Source: Platanthera guangdongensis
Taxonomy: Eukaryota; Streptophyta; Magnoliopsida; Asparagales; Orchidaceae
Direction: 5' to 3'
Length of the DNA: 64,000 nt
NCBI GenBank assembly: GCA_039583875.1
Contig: CM077155.1
Coordinates: 11,945,046 to 12,009,045, forward strand
In this document: positions 1 to 11,164 of the stretch, in pieces
How the letters are laid out: every line of letters starts with the position of its first letter
Numbering within the stretch: the stretch's first letter is position 1
Notes under the pieces: model-generated
What the model saw: only the letters and a program-made list of their open reading frames with translations
Told to the model about the DNA's origin: nothing
Database searches by the model: none
Position numbers and translations under genes: made by a program

Positions 1-1831
1 TAGTGGAAGTAATTTTAAGGTTAAAAACAGAACCCACAGAAATCATGAATGTCCAATAAACAAGAAATAGGAATGAGTACAAAAAATACACAAAAGGAGT
101 CATGGCCTTAAGGCCTTACAATGTTTACTCAAATGTTAATGTTTTCCAAACATCGGCATGCACGCCGGCCACACATGAGTTCTAAGGTAACCACTACCTT
201 TTCTCTTTGGCCTTCAAGGGCCGACATAGCTGCCCTGGGCTCCAGCCTGCTATTTACAACTAGGTTCACCGCACCTGCATTCAACATCCCACCACAGCAG
301 TGGCAAACAAAAGCAATGGTCAGCATTACCTGACCAAATTAAAACGACAACACCCCTCACCCGGTGTGGCGATGCTCCTTCCCTGCAGGAATTAGCATCA
401 ATAATAATATGGCAACAAAAAGCTCAGTCTAAGAACTATTCGCCACAGACATTGGCATTACCGGCACAATGCCTCGTGCACTCAGGGCAAATTGTCGGTG
501 CAACGAGGTTTCAGGCCCCACCACAGTTCTCATAACAGCACCTTTGAGCATTAAAAGACTTTTGAGGGACGAGCCAAAGTCTCTCTCTATGCTATGACAA
601 AGTCAAGGTACTCCCTACCGGATACATGTCATTGACTCACTCCAAATCGAATGCTATAGTGTGGGTGCAGTTCAGCAAATGCCCATTGCTCAAACTGTCA
701 TGCGCCGAAAGCCGAAACCTTCATGGTCATTACATGACGTGGGTTCAGCGTCCCCTTGCCCATTCACAACATGCATAACCAGGTTATGCCCAAGGCTAGC
801 ACACACGACCACCAAAGCTGAGCAGATTAAGCTCACTCTCCAATATACGGCCACCAGGTCTCCACGAGACAGGTCTCACAATAATACATTGCTCACTGGG
901 AGCTACCGCCAGCGATAGAACTACTGTCGTGCGGTAGGGGACAGACTATCATTTCTTCCCCTTATGGTTGTTTTCCTGGAGACTTCCTCTAGTACTCTCA
1001 CTGTAGCCATCTGTACACCCCTCGACTCCGAAATATACACGATTAACACAGAGTCCTCTCCGACATACAAAGCATAAAAACATCATCAATCTAGACCAAC
1101 TTATCCGGATGGGCTTCACACAACATGCCTATTCTGTACTACGCTTCCGGATCTAAATGGAAAACTACGAGGATGCACGTATCTACCCTTCGAGAGAACC
1201 ACTTCTACGTGCTCGTGGAGCGTCTACCCAAAATGCTAAAATGAAGGACTTCACATGTCCAAGGAAGAAGATCGTTACCTTTGATGTACGCTTTGGCGCC
1301 ATGGGAGAAATCCAGACGGTTGAAAACGACCGCTCCGACTTTGCCTCCGCAAATCAGAACTCGCCTTACGAATCCGAGACTCGAAACACAAACAGCGAAG
1401 AGATCTCCCTTCTTCCGGCGTAACTACTCCTCCTCCAGAAAAACAGGCCAAACTCTCCAACTCTAGAATAATGAAGTGGAAACGGCCAAACCAAGCATAT
1501 ATATAAAGCTACCGCCGCGTGGTAACTAGCTACCGCTGTGAGGTATCACCTCGTTTTGCATGTAATCTCCCAGGCCCTCCAATCACAGGCCAACACGTGG
1601 CCACGTCGTTACAGATTCACTATCGTCGTGCGATAAGATTCTAACGACGCACAAAATCCAGCGTCGGTTACGACACGACACCTGCTGCTATCGTCGCGTG
1701 CTAACTGCACCCTCCACGCGGTCGGATCCCAAGAGCCTCATTAATTAAATTGATCCAGCTATCGCTAACGGTATCCCTATCGCCGGGCAATAGCTTCCCG
1801 AGAGCTATGCTAGTTTAATTCCCCAGTTACC
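1..1831 (-). repeat. gypsy-like LTR fragment L, part 1 (R/U5 and part of U3)
   Basis: No gene is recognisable here. The stretch reads best as the downstream part of an LTR on the minus strand. From about 1500 to 1831 it holds repeated inverted motifs of the form ACCGC...GCGGT. A TATA-like run follows at 1496-1507 on the minus strand, then about 1.4 kb without coding signal. The same palindromic motif resumes at 11001, directly after element A, so A was inserted inside this array. The far end of the LTR lies before the window or is not recognisable. Assignment to Ty3/gypsy is inferred from the terminal TGTAACGC seen at the other piece (11164, minus strand), which resembles the start of LTR I. 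Confidence 0.5.
1496..1507 (-). promoter_or_regulatory. TATA box of LTR fragment L
   Basis: On the minus strand the run reads TTTATATATATG. It lies directly downstream of the ACCGC/GCGGT palindromic array, the same arrangement as in the other LTRs of the window. Its promoter role is inferred from this position. Confidence 0.45.
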
Positions 1832-2686
1832 TGAAAGTCCACCTAGTGTCAACTATCTTCACCTATGGGGGGGGGGGATAGGTGACGTGCAGCATTTTTG
1901 CGGAATTTAAAATTCTACCTGCACAATAAAAATAAACAGCACAGCACACAGAAAACACAGGCTATTTATAGTGGTTCCCCGATTTGGGTACATCCACTTT
2001 CCCCCTTCGACCTATCTCCCAACACGGGACGACTCGGTCTCTTCTCCAACAGAATTGAAATCCAATCCTTGCACTATCGGAAGGAACCCTTCCACATGTA
2101 GGAGTCAACACTCCCACAACACGGGTTGCACCCAACCCTTACAACTAGGAACCAACGTTCCTTTACAAAAAAAGTAAAACTAGAATGTACAAGAGATACA
2201 AACTACGTTTGGAGACTACGGTGTCCCTCTTTGTTGACGACTTGTTCCTGAAGTCCACAAAGAGTCCACAACCCTAGATCTCTCTTGGAGAGGATCTCCC
2301 CGGAACCGGCGGCGGCAAGATGGGCGGCGGCAAGGTTCACGGGATCGGCGGCGACGACGATGTGCGGCTGCTGTACTTTGGAGATCCAAACTTCGTAGCG
2401 AAGCAAGCTAGGTCTACCAACGGTCACACGAGGATCGGTCGTCTCGATCGATTCGGACGGGGAAGTTTCTCCCGATCAACAAATCGAGAGACAAGGGATC
2501 TCTGGATAGACGCGTGAGACTCTAAGCTTGGCTAAGCTTCTGTCACCGGAAGATTAGGAAGAAATCTCGATCAAAAGCGGCGACCAACTTGCTTGTGCGA
2601 CGACGGCGGCGGCGGAGCGGAACTCGCGATTTTAGGTCAAGATCGGCTCGGCTTCTTTCTGTATATCTGTCGTTCAAAAAATACCC

Positions 2687-2697
2687 GTATATATACT
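2687..2697 (-). promoter_or_regulatory. TATA box in 3' LTR of A
   Basis: The sequence GTATATATAC follows the palindromic array by about 120 bp on the minus strand. The same site occurs in the other LTR at 10207-10217. Promoter function is inferred from position. Confidence 0.6.
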
Positions 2698-2815
2698 GTA
2701 GATACTTTCAATATGACCGTTGTGGGTCCCACAAGAAGAATCCCTAAATCCCGGTCCAGAACATTGTCAGCGGCAGAATCCAGTTCAGGGAGTTCCAGAA
2801 AAATGCCCAAGTAAA

Positions 2816-3155
2816 AATCGGCGAGAATCAAAAGTGAATCTCGTCGAATCGTCGAGAATCAAAAGTGATTCTCGACGATTCGGCGAGAATCAAAGATGAT
2901 TCTCGTCGAAGTTGACTTGGTTGCACGCACTGATTCAGCCCGGGTCGAGACGGCGAGAATCAGCCAGTGATTCTCGACGATTCGGCGAGAATCACTTGGT
3001 GATTCTCGTCGATTCTTACTTAGAATCAGAGTTGCTTGCTTTGAAGTGTAGTTGGATCGAGTCGGCGGGAATTAGCCACTGATTCTCGGCGATTCAGCGT
3101 GATTCTCGCCGAATCGGCGAGAATCATTTGGCGATTCTCGCTGATTTACACTGAG
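2816..3155 (-). repeat. Palindromic array GATTCTCGnCGA in 3' LTR of A
   Basis: GATTCTCG and its complement CGAGAATC alternate many times, joined by CGA/TCG, so each pair forms an inverted repeat centred on CGA.TCG. Units are about 30 bp. The array lies in U3 directly upstream of the TATA box. Its copy number differs from the array in the other LTR. Confidence 0.9.
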
Positions 3156-3481
3156 ACGAATTTTCGTCTTTCCACCCATGATGTGCTCCTTGACCCATCC
3201 TTGCTCCTTGTCTGCTCCTGCAAGATCACAGCCCTGTACTTGAAAGTAAGTGCACTCCAATAGAGAGAGTACACGTAGGGCAACACACTGATCTGCTCAA
3301 CGAGGGATTACGTCGTGCAGACCCGTGTATATTGACCTACTGCACCCTGACATTGGTGTGCACTTAGCGTGGAATAACTGCAAGCACAACTTGAAATAAT
3401 TTGTCAAAAACATTGCTTATTTACCTTAGCTTGTTTAGGGGCTTCTTCAAATTAGGTACGTTGTGGATACAATACCCAACA

Positions 3482-3495
3482 ATCTCCCCCTATTT
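3482..3495 (-). other. Polypurine tract of element A
   Basis: AAATAGGGGGAGAT on the minus strand directly abuts the 3' LTR. This is the expected plus-strand primer for reverse transcription. Elements B and C have the same sequence at the same place. Confidence 0.9.
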
Positions 3496-3689
3496 GAAGA
3501 AGCCTAAACCCTACAAGCTAAGGTGAATAAAGCGTATAGGAATGAAAATCATAAACTTGAAATTGAGTTGAGTGAGTTATTCATTACCAATACCAATTTC
3601 TTGGGAGCAAGCTTGGAGCCACCTTAGCCTTAGCCGAGAGGGTAATCTCCCCCTTTTTGGCTTCTGCAAATCTCGGTCTGTAGCATTTG

Positions 3690-3800
3690 ACCCCTTGCTC
3701 CCCCTCAGTTTTTGCACTTGTGCCCACACTTAATTACCTTGCTCCCCCTCAGTTCTTGCGCCTGTGCTCATCTTGAGTACCTTGCTCCCCTTCAGTTCTT
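3690..3800 (-). repeat. Triplicated polypurine-like motif downstream of pol in A
   Basis: Three near copies of GAACTGAGGGGGAGCAAGG lie within about 100 bp between the pol stop and the 3' LTR, at about 3693-3712, 3738-3757 and 3780-3800. Element C has one copy at 30283-30300, and element B has an identical core inside its third reading frame at about 45178-45197. A role as a secondary plus-strand priming site is an inference. Confidence 0.7.
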
Positions 3801-3826
3801 GCACAAGCCTGAAGCTTCTGTAGTCT

Positions 3827-6800
3827 TCATTCCTCATAATTTAGCATTCTCAATTTAGTTTTGAAAAGACTGAACTTGGCCTCGTCTAAGGGCTTTGTGA
3901 ATATGTCTGCAATCTGCTTGTCCGTGGGGACATAACAGAGAGAGATGTCCTTGTTCTCCACGTGCTCCCGAATGAAGTGGTAGCGCACTTCAATATGCTT
4001 CGTTCTGCTGTGCGATACCGGATTGTTGGCAATTGCAATTGCACTGGAGGAGTCGCAGTACATTGGTATTTCCTTGAACTGAAGGTCGTAGTCGACTAAC
4101 TGGTTTCTGATCCATAGGAGTTGTGCGCAACAGCTGCCTGCCGAGATGTACTCAGACTCTGCTGTGGAGGTTGCAACACAATTCTGTTTCTTGTTGTTCC
4201 ATGAGATAAGCCTTCTTCCGAGGAATTGACACGTCCCGGAAGTTCTTTTCCTGTCATCCCTACTCCCTGCAAAATCAGCATCTGAAAAACCTATTAGCTC
4301 GACAACATTGTTTCTCGGGTACCACAAGCCAAGATTGGGAGTACCTTTAAGGTATCTTAGAATTCGCTTCGCAGCGACATAGTGAGATTCCTTAGTGTTC
4401 ACCTGATATCTGGCACAGACACATGTGGAGAACATGATATCCGGTCTACTGGCAGTAAGGTAGAGCAGGGATCCAATGATGCTTCTGTATTTGGTTTCAT
4501 CGAAAGGTTTACCTTTCTCATCCTTATCCAGAGACATAGTGGATCCCATTGGAGTCCTCATAGAGGTTGCATTCTCCATACCGAATTTCTTAAGGAGTTC
4601 ATTTGTGAACTTCGTCTGAGAGATGAAGATTCCATCCTCAGACTGTTTCACTTGAAGTCCCAAGAAATACTTGAGCTCGCCCATACTGCTCATTTCAAAC
4701 TTTCCTTGTATAAGTTTAGAAAACTTTTTGCAAAGATTGTTGTCCGTTGAGCCGAACATAATGTCATCGACATAGATTTGCACCAGCAAAATCTTGCCTT
4801 TGACTTCCCTAAGAAACAATGTTTTATCTATTTTACCTCTAGAGAACTTGTTCTCAAGAAGAAAACTAGATAAAGTCTCATACCAAGCTCGAAGGAGCTT
4901 GTTTTAAACCATAAAGAGCTTTATTGAGAAAATACACATGATTGGGATAAGTAGGATTGACAAAACCTGGGGGTTGAGCGACGTATACTTCCTCTTTCAG
5001 GTCTCCGTTCAGGAATGCTGATTTCACATCCATTTGATAGACTGTGAATCCTTTGTGCGAAGCATACGCCAGGAACAATCTGATTGCCTCGAGCCTTGCT
5101 ACTGGTGCGAAGGTCTGGTCGAAGTCAAACCCCTCCTCCTGTCTGTATCCTTGGGCCACCAGCCTTGCCTTATTCTTTATGATGACACCATGTTCATCCA
5201 GCTTGTTTCTGAAGATCCACTTGGTACCAATCATATTCTGCTTGTATGGTCTGGGAACTAGCGTCCAAACGTTGCAACGTTCGAATTGATGTAGTTCATC
5301 TTGCATGGCCAGAATCCATGCCGCATCTTTGTTCGCCTCGTCGAACTTCTTTGGCTCAACCTGTGACAGGAAGCTAAGATGCAATACTTCGTTAATAGTA
5401 CCTCTTCGAGTTCTAACACCGACACGAGGATCTTCGATGATCTGATCTCTAGGATGATCCCTCACGTGCCGGAGCTCTAGAAGTCTGGCGTCTGGAGCTT
5501 CGACTACTTCTTGGGCTTCTCCTCCTTCTAGGAGATTTGTTCCATTTTGATCTTCAACGTTCCCAGATGATGTGGAGGTGGAAACTTTGACGTACTTAGG
5601 AGTGTCATCTTTAGCGGTCTCATCGAGACTCAACTGTTCAAGTCGCGCAACTGCATCTTCAAGAATACCACTAGAAGAATTGCTGTTAAGCAAACTTCCT
5701 TCATCAAATACAACATTAATTGATTCTTCTACCACTAGGGTTTTCTTATTGAAGACCCTATATGCCCGACTGTGGGAACTATAGCCCATGAATATGCCTT
5801 CGAAGCATTTTTCACCAAATTTAGTACGCGGGTACTTCCCATTATTCAGTACATAGCATCTGCAACCAAAGATCCTCAAGTAGGACATGGTTGGTTTCCT
5901 GCCTTTCAGTAGCTCGTAAGGCGTCTTACGATGATGCTTGTTGATCAATGCTCGGTTTTGTACTTGACAAGTTGTATTGACAGCCTCTGCCCAGAAGTAT
6001 TCTGGGAGAGAAGCGTCTTTCAACATTGTCGTGCAGGCTTCAATGAGAGTTCTATTTCTCCTCTCCGCAACTCCGTTTTGCTGAGGAGTGCGCGGGGAGG
6101 AAAACTCATGAAAGATACCTTGTTCTTCACAAAACTCTGTCATAGCACCAGATTCGAATTCTGTTCCATGGTCACTTCTGATTTTGACCACTGAGCAGTT
6201 AAATTCGTTCTGGACCTGCTTGACAAAACAAGTGAAGATGTCAAACGTATCTGACTTTCGTTTCAAAAAGAACACCCATGTAAACCGTGAATGATCATCA
6301 ACTATCACTAGCGTATAGGACTTGCCTCCCAAGCTATGAACTTGCATTGGACCAAACAAGTCCATATGTAAAAGGTAAAGACATCGGGAAGAGTCTTTGT
6401 CTGCAATGCTCTTAAAGATAGCCCGAGTCTGTTTGCCCATCTGGCATGCAGGACAGGGGCTATCTTTGATGCACTTGATACTGGGAGCATCCCTTACTAA
6501 GTTCTTAGAAAACAGCATACTAATTGTCTTGAAATTAATATGTGCCAATCTCTTGTGCCATTGTTCACAAATAGATGCACTGCCTGTTGCCACAAGGCAT
6601 ATGGGGGTAGATAACTGAGAAAATCTAAGCAGAAGATATTTCTGCTCCTAATGCCTGATAATACCGTCTCAGAAGAGGTACGTGAAATTATCAGACATTT
6701 ATCCTTGCAGAACTTAACGTCATAACCTTTATCACATAACTGACTTACACTGATTAGGTTATGGTTTAACCCTTCAACATAAGCCACGTCGGTGATAGAG

Positions 6801-6988
6801 ATTATACCGTTGGAAATCATACCGTAACCTCTGGTGACTCCTCGATCTGACCCTCCAAAGATGACTTTGGGTCCATTCTCAACTGGAGTGTAATCACGCA
6901 GCAGGCTTCTTGTCCCAGTCATATGCCGGGAGCATCCACTGTCCAAATACCAGATCGGCGTTTTGGTGGCCTTTGGACATTCCTGCAA
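3827..6988 (-). pseudogene. pol: pol of element A (PR-IN-RT-RNaseH), two frameshifts
   Basis: This is a copia polyprotein in the order protease, integrase, reverse transcriptase, RNase H. The protease site LDSGCSRHMTG lies at about 6910-6945. The integrase zinc finger ([19 protein letters not shown]) and the core motif SDHGTEF (about 6150-6170) with PQQNGVAER follow. Reverse transcriptase has YVDDIMFGS at about 4751-4778, and RNase H has DADFAG near 4270 and ends MLNYEE. Compared with element C, a 7-nt deletion near 6610 shifts the frame after the protease, and a 1-nt insertion near 4890 shifts it within LYGLKQAP. The pol frame is +1 relative to gag, as in C. The product cannot be made intact from this copy. 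Confidence 0.93.
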
Positions 6989-6995
6989 AACATAA

Positions 6996-9277
6996 TTAAT
7001 TTCCCTTAGGAACCCAATCGAACTTGAGTCCTAGATTCCTGGTTAGCATACTCCCCCTCAGTTGGTTAACCCTACGAGTGGTCGGCCTCGCATTTCTAAC
7101 ATAGGGAGTCTCGTAATACCTTGGATTAAACCAACAATCCACGGCAAAGTGACCGACTTTGCCACAACACCAACAGTCGAATTTGTTGTACCTCTTCCTA
7201 GGCTCCTGCCTTACCTTGGGAATGGTGGGTACAGCTGGGGCCTTGGATCTGGAGGTGGATGCCTCATGGTGACAGCAGTCACATGACTTCGTCACCTTCT
7301 GTATAACAGGCTTGGCTTTTGGTGCCTGCTTTCCATTATGGCCGCTAGAGAATTGACCATAATTTCCCATGTGGATTTCCTCATAAGGTGCCTTGAGGGC
7401 ACTCTCACCGAAGTTCCGGGGAAAGGTCCAACCATCATATCGGCTCTTTGGCTTTGCAACCGAGGGCCGGAAATGATGACCAAAGGTTGATTCAAAGTCA
7501 TGTTGGTTGCAAGGAAAGCTAGGCTTTCTGAACGCAACAGGACTGAGCGGAGCCTTTCCCTTTTCATCAGCAGAGGCCTCCTTGGCGGCCTTATTCTTCC
7601 TCTGGTTCCTGTTTCTCCTGGATGAGGAACCAAATACCCCTACATGCCCCAAGCCAGCTCCTTTGGCCTGTGCAGAGAAGGTATCAACTACTGGAAGAAC
7701 TGTTTTTGGCATAAAGAAGCTCTTGACGATCTTCCTTTCTGCCGCAAGTTGTTCTTCCAACTTGTCGACTTCCTCCTGCTTAAGATCAAGGAGCTTAAGA
7801 GACTCTGAATGCTTTGAAGTCAGGTCAAGGTGCTCCTGTCGGAGAGAAATCAAACTAGTGACCTCTTCCCTTAGGGATACACACTCACCCTTAAGGAATT
7901 TCACTTCCTTTTTCTCAGCCTTCTGTCTCTTACGGCACTCCTCGAAAGTGTTGAGCAGAAGCTCATACTTCTCGAGGAGCTCCACTTCACGGGCCGAAGG
8001 GCTATCCTCAGGTTCATCATCCTGAGACTCAGGATCAGAGTCGGAGTCGGAGAGAGGGGTGTGAGCTTTTACCTTCCCAGTAAATGGGGGGCATTCTCCT
8101 TCTGAGTCGGAGCGACCCACCAGCCCGAAGTAGGCTTCCTCATCATCACTGGAGTCTGAGGAATCAGACTCACTTAGTGTCTTTGGCCTTTTGGCAATGT
8201 AGCTCCGCTCTTTCTTCTTATCTCTCGAAGATTTGTGCTCCTCTTCTTTCCCTTTTTCTCTATTGCCTTGATAGCAGTCGGCCACGACGTGCCCTGGCTT
8301 ATTGCATCCAAAGCAAATAATGTCGGAGGAGCGATGTTTGTTCGGTTTAGAGGCATACCTGTCAGAAGAATAATTTTTCTTCTGATGCCTGGAGGAGGAG
8401 CCGTCTCTCTTTCTTTGATTCCTCATCTTGAGGAACTTCTTGAACTCTCGGGTGATGAGGGAGAAATCCACCTCCGACAGCTCTGAGCTGGAGGAGCATG
8501 GCTCGGAGTCCTCCTCCTAATCCTTTTTCCTGGCACGGTATGAAACCGCACCCTTGCCTTTTCTGGAGTGACTGGCTTTTAGAGCCACAGTCTTTTCTTT
8601 GGCCGCAGCCTTCTCTGCTTCTTCTTCTGCTTTCCTGGTGTTCAGCTGAAGCTCATAGGACATCAGCTTCCCAAACAGAATTTGCGGGTCTGTTTCAGCT
8701 AGTCTGCCAAACTCTCGGATGGCGCAGATCTTTGTGTCTCATTCCTTTGTAAGGGACCTAAGGAATTTATCATTGAGTTCACCATTAGTGAACACTCTTC
8801 CGTATCCTTTGAGGGCGTTGACAATCTTGAGGAAGTTCTCGTAGGTGACTCTGATCTCTTCCTTAGGCCCTTGTCTGAAGGCCTCATATTTCTAGTTCAG
8901 GAGGGATCTCCGATCATCCCTCACTTCATCAGTGCCCTCCATTAGGATGATCAGGCAATGCCAGATCTCCTGTGCTGTCCTGCAGTTGCTGAAGTTTTGC
9001 ATCATTGAGTCATCAACCGCGCTGACCAGAATGTTTTGAGCCTTCTTGTCAAGTCCTACTAGCACCATCTCGTCCTTGTCCATTTCAGAAAGTTTCTTTG
9101 GCACTTTCTGGGTGGGATCAATGGTGGAGGCCTTAGTGGGGACATAAGGTCCCTCCTCCACGATCATGAAGAGTCGAGGATCAACTGCTTCCATGTAGAA
9201 CCTGATCCTTTCCTTCCAGATAGGAAAGTTGAGCCTGGTGCACACTGGGATCTTGCCTGTAACTTGAGCCCGTCCAT
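6996..9277 (-). pseudogene. gag: gag of element A, three nonsense codons
   Basis: Gag forms the particle that packages retrotransposon RNA. The order matches C: an N-terminal copia Gag domain, a first CCHC zinc knuckle (CFGCNKPGHVVADC, near 8280-8320), an acidic Ser/Asp-rich stretch, a coiled-coil segment (about 7720-8000), and a second knuckle (CWCCGKVGHFAVDC, near 7130-7175). Breaks: the ATG at 9275-9277 is out of frame because the copy lacks 1 nt relative to C just after the start, and in-frame stops lie at 8892-8894 (TAG), 8739-8741 (TGA) and 8517-8519 (TAG). Downstream of the last stop the frame is open for 491 codons. The TTG codon upstream at 9318 is unlikely to be a start. Confidence 0.9.
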
Positions 9278-9351
9278 AGTAGAAGTTTGCCTCCTTCTTG
9301 ACACTAGCAGCAGGATTCAACTCAAGGTGTTAACCTTTTAGATGAGGAACC

Positions 9352-9365
9352 TGCCTCTGATACCA
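9352..9365 (-). other. Primer-binding site of element A
   Basis: On the minus strand TGGTATCAGAGGCA lies two bases inside the 5' LTR. Its first 11 bases match the plant initiator tRNA-Met primer site used by copia elements. Confidence 0.9.
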
Positions 9366-10206
9366 CTTGAAAGTCCACCTAGTGTCAACTATCTTCACCT
9401 ATGGGGGGGGGAATAGGTGACGTGTAGCGTTTTTGCGGAATTTAAAATTCTACATGCACAATAAAAATAAACAGCACAGCACACAGAAAACACAAACTAT
9501 TTATAGTGGTTCCCCGATTTGGGTACATCCACTTTCCCCCTTCGACCTATCTCCCAACACGGGACGACTCGGTCTCTTCTCCAACAGGATTGAAATCCAA
9601 TCCTTACACTATCGGAAGGAACCCTTCCACACGTAGGAGTCAACACTCCCGCAACACGGGTTGCACCCAACCCTTGCAACTAGAAACCAACGTTCCTTTA
9701 CAACAAAAGTAAAACTAGAATGTACAAGAAATACAAACTACGTTTGGAGACTACGGTGTCCCTCTTTGTTGACGACGTGTTCTTGAAGTCCACAAAGAGT
9801 CCACAACCCTAGATCTCTCTTGGAGAGGATCTCCCCGGAACCGGCGGCGGCAAGGTTCACGGGATCGGCGGCGACGACGATGTGCGGCTGCTGTACTTTG
9901 GAGATCCAAACTTCGTAGCGAAGCAAGCTAGGTCTACCAACGGTCACATGAGGATCGGTCGTCTCGATCGATTCGGACGGGGAAGTTTCTCCCGATCAAC
10001 AAATCGAGAGACAAGTGATCTCTGGATAGACGTGTGAGACTCTAAGCTTGGCTAAGCTTCTGTCGCCGAAAGATCAGGAAGAAATCTCGATCAATAGCGG
10101 CGACCAACTTGCTTGAGCGACGACGACGGCGGCGGAGCGGAACTCGCGATTTTAGGTCAAGATCGGCTCGGCTTCTTTCTGTATATCTGTCGTTCAAAAA
10201 ATACCC

Positions 10207-10217
10207 GTATATATACT
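10207..10217 (-). promoter_or_regulatory. TATA box, promoter of element A
   Basis: GTATATATAC on the minus strand lies about 120 bp downstream of the palindromic array. As this is the 5' LTR, it would drive the genomic RNA. Confidence 0.6.
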
Positions 10218-10335
10218 GTAGATACTTTCAATATGACCGTTGTGGGTCCCACAAGAAGAATCCCTAAATCCCGGTCCAGAACATTGTAAGCGGCAGAATC
10301 CGGTTCAGGGAGTTCCAGAAAAATGGCCAAGTAAA

Positions 10336-10664
10336 AATCGGCGAGAATCAAAAGTGAATCTCGTTGAATCGTCGAGAATCAAAAGTGATTCTCGACGATT
10401 CGGCGAGAATCAAAGATGATTCTCGTCGAAGTTGACTTGGTTGCACGCACTGATTCAGCCCGGGTCGAGACGGCGAGAATCACTTGGTGATTCTCGTCGA
10501 TTCTTACTTAGAATCAGAGTTGCTTGCTTTGAAGTGTAGTTGGATCGAGTCGGCGGCAATTAGCCACTGATTCTCGGCGATTCGGCGAGAATCACTAGTG
10601 ATTCTCGCCTAGGCGAGAATCACTTGGCGATTCTCGCCTAGATCACTTGGCGATTCTCGCCGAT
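10336..10664 (-). repeat. Palindromic array GATTCTCGnCGA in 5' LTR of A
   Basis: The motif is the same as at 2816-3155. This copy lacks one unit of about 32 bp present in the 3' LTR (around 2955-2985) and has extra CGCCTAGGCGAGAATC units near 10600-10650. The array has therefore changed in length since or during insertion. Confidence 0.9.
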
Positions 10665-11000
10665 TTACACTTAGAAGAATTTTCGTCTTTCCACCCATGA
10701 TGTGCTCCTTGACACATCCTTACTCCTTGTCTGCTCCTGCAAGATCACAGCCCTGTACTTGAAAGTAAGTGCACTCCAATAGAGAGAGTACACGTAGGCC
10801 AACACACTGATCTGCTCAACGAGGTATTACGTCGTGCAGACCCGTGTATATTGACCTACTGCACCCTGACATTGGTGTGCACTTAGCGTGGAATAACTGC
10901 AAGCACAACTTGAAATAATTTGTCAAAAACATTGCCTATTTACCTTAGTTTGTTCAGGGGCTTCTTCAAATCAGGTACGTTGTGGATACAATACCCAACA

Positions 11001-11164
11001 TTACCGCCATGCGGTAACACTACCGCCACGCGGTAGGTCCAGCATCGAGTTGACACAACGCTCTTAATGCTATCACTGGAGCTACCGCTGCACGGTAACT
11101 AGGTAGCATCGGACGATAACTTCCAGAACACCATTTCCTGTCATAAGAAAATTGATGCGTTACA
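11001..11164 (-). repeat. gypsy-like LTR fragment L, part 2 (start of U3)
   Basis: This resumes the ACCGC/GCGGT palindromic array broken by element A. On the minus strand it begins at 11164 with TGTAACGCATCAATTTTC, similar to the TGTAACGCCCCTAATTTTTC start of LTR I at 63599. That terminal similarity is why a gypsy LTR boundary is placed here. Confidence 0.5.

Larger units (their letters stand above)
1832..3481 (-). repeat. 3' LTR of element A
   Basis: The LTR is 1650 bp, with TG/CA ends and the outer duplication ttacc. In element orientation it holds the start TGTTGGGTATTG, then a palindromic array (about 3155-2816), a TATA box at 2687-2697, and about 800 bp of R/U5 ending beside a G-run and ACTTTCA. 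It differs from its partner at 9368-11000 by substitutions and by indels inside the array. Confidence 0.93.
1832..11000 (-). mobile_element. Copia element A, SIRE-type, complete but defective
   Basis: This is a full-length Ty1/copia retrotransposon of 9169 bp. Its LTRs begin TG and end CA, and it is flanked by a perfect 5-bp target duplication, ttacc, at 1827-1831 and 11001-11005. On the minus strand the order is 5' LTR (9368-11000), primer-binding site (9352-9365), gag, pol (protease, integrase, reverse transcriptase, RNase H), polypurine tract (3482-3495), 3' LTR (1832-3481). Its proteins closely match those of element C, so both belong to one family. Its gag has three nonsense codons and a shifted start, and its pol has two frameshifts, so it cannot make its own proteins. 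There is no third reading frame between pol and the LTR, unlike element B. Confidence 0.95.
9368..11000 (-). repeat. 5' LTR of element A
   Basis: This LTR is 1633 bp and in element orientation starts at 11000 with TGTTGGGTATTG. It carries the palindromic array at about 10336-10664 and the TATA box at 10207-10217. The ttacc duplication follows at 11001. Confidence 0.93.

Noticed and set aside
1157..1423. 88-codon plus-strand frame in LTR fragment L
   Set aside because: It is antisense to the inferred LTR transcription, with no domain or codon pattern supporting a gene.
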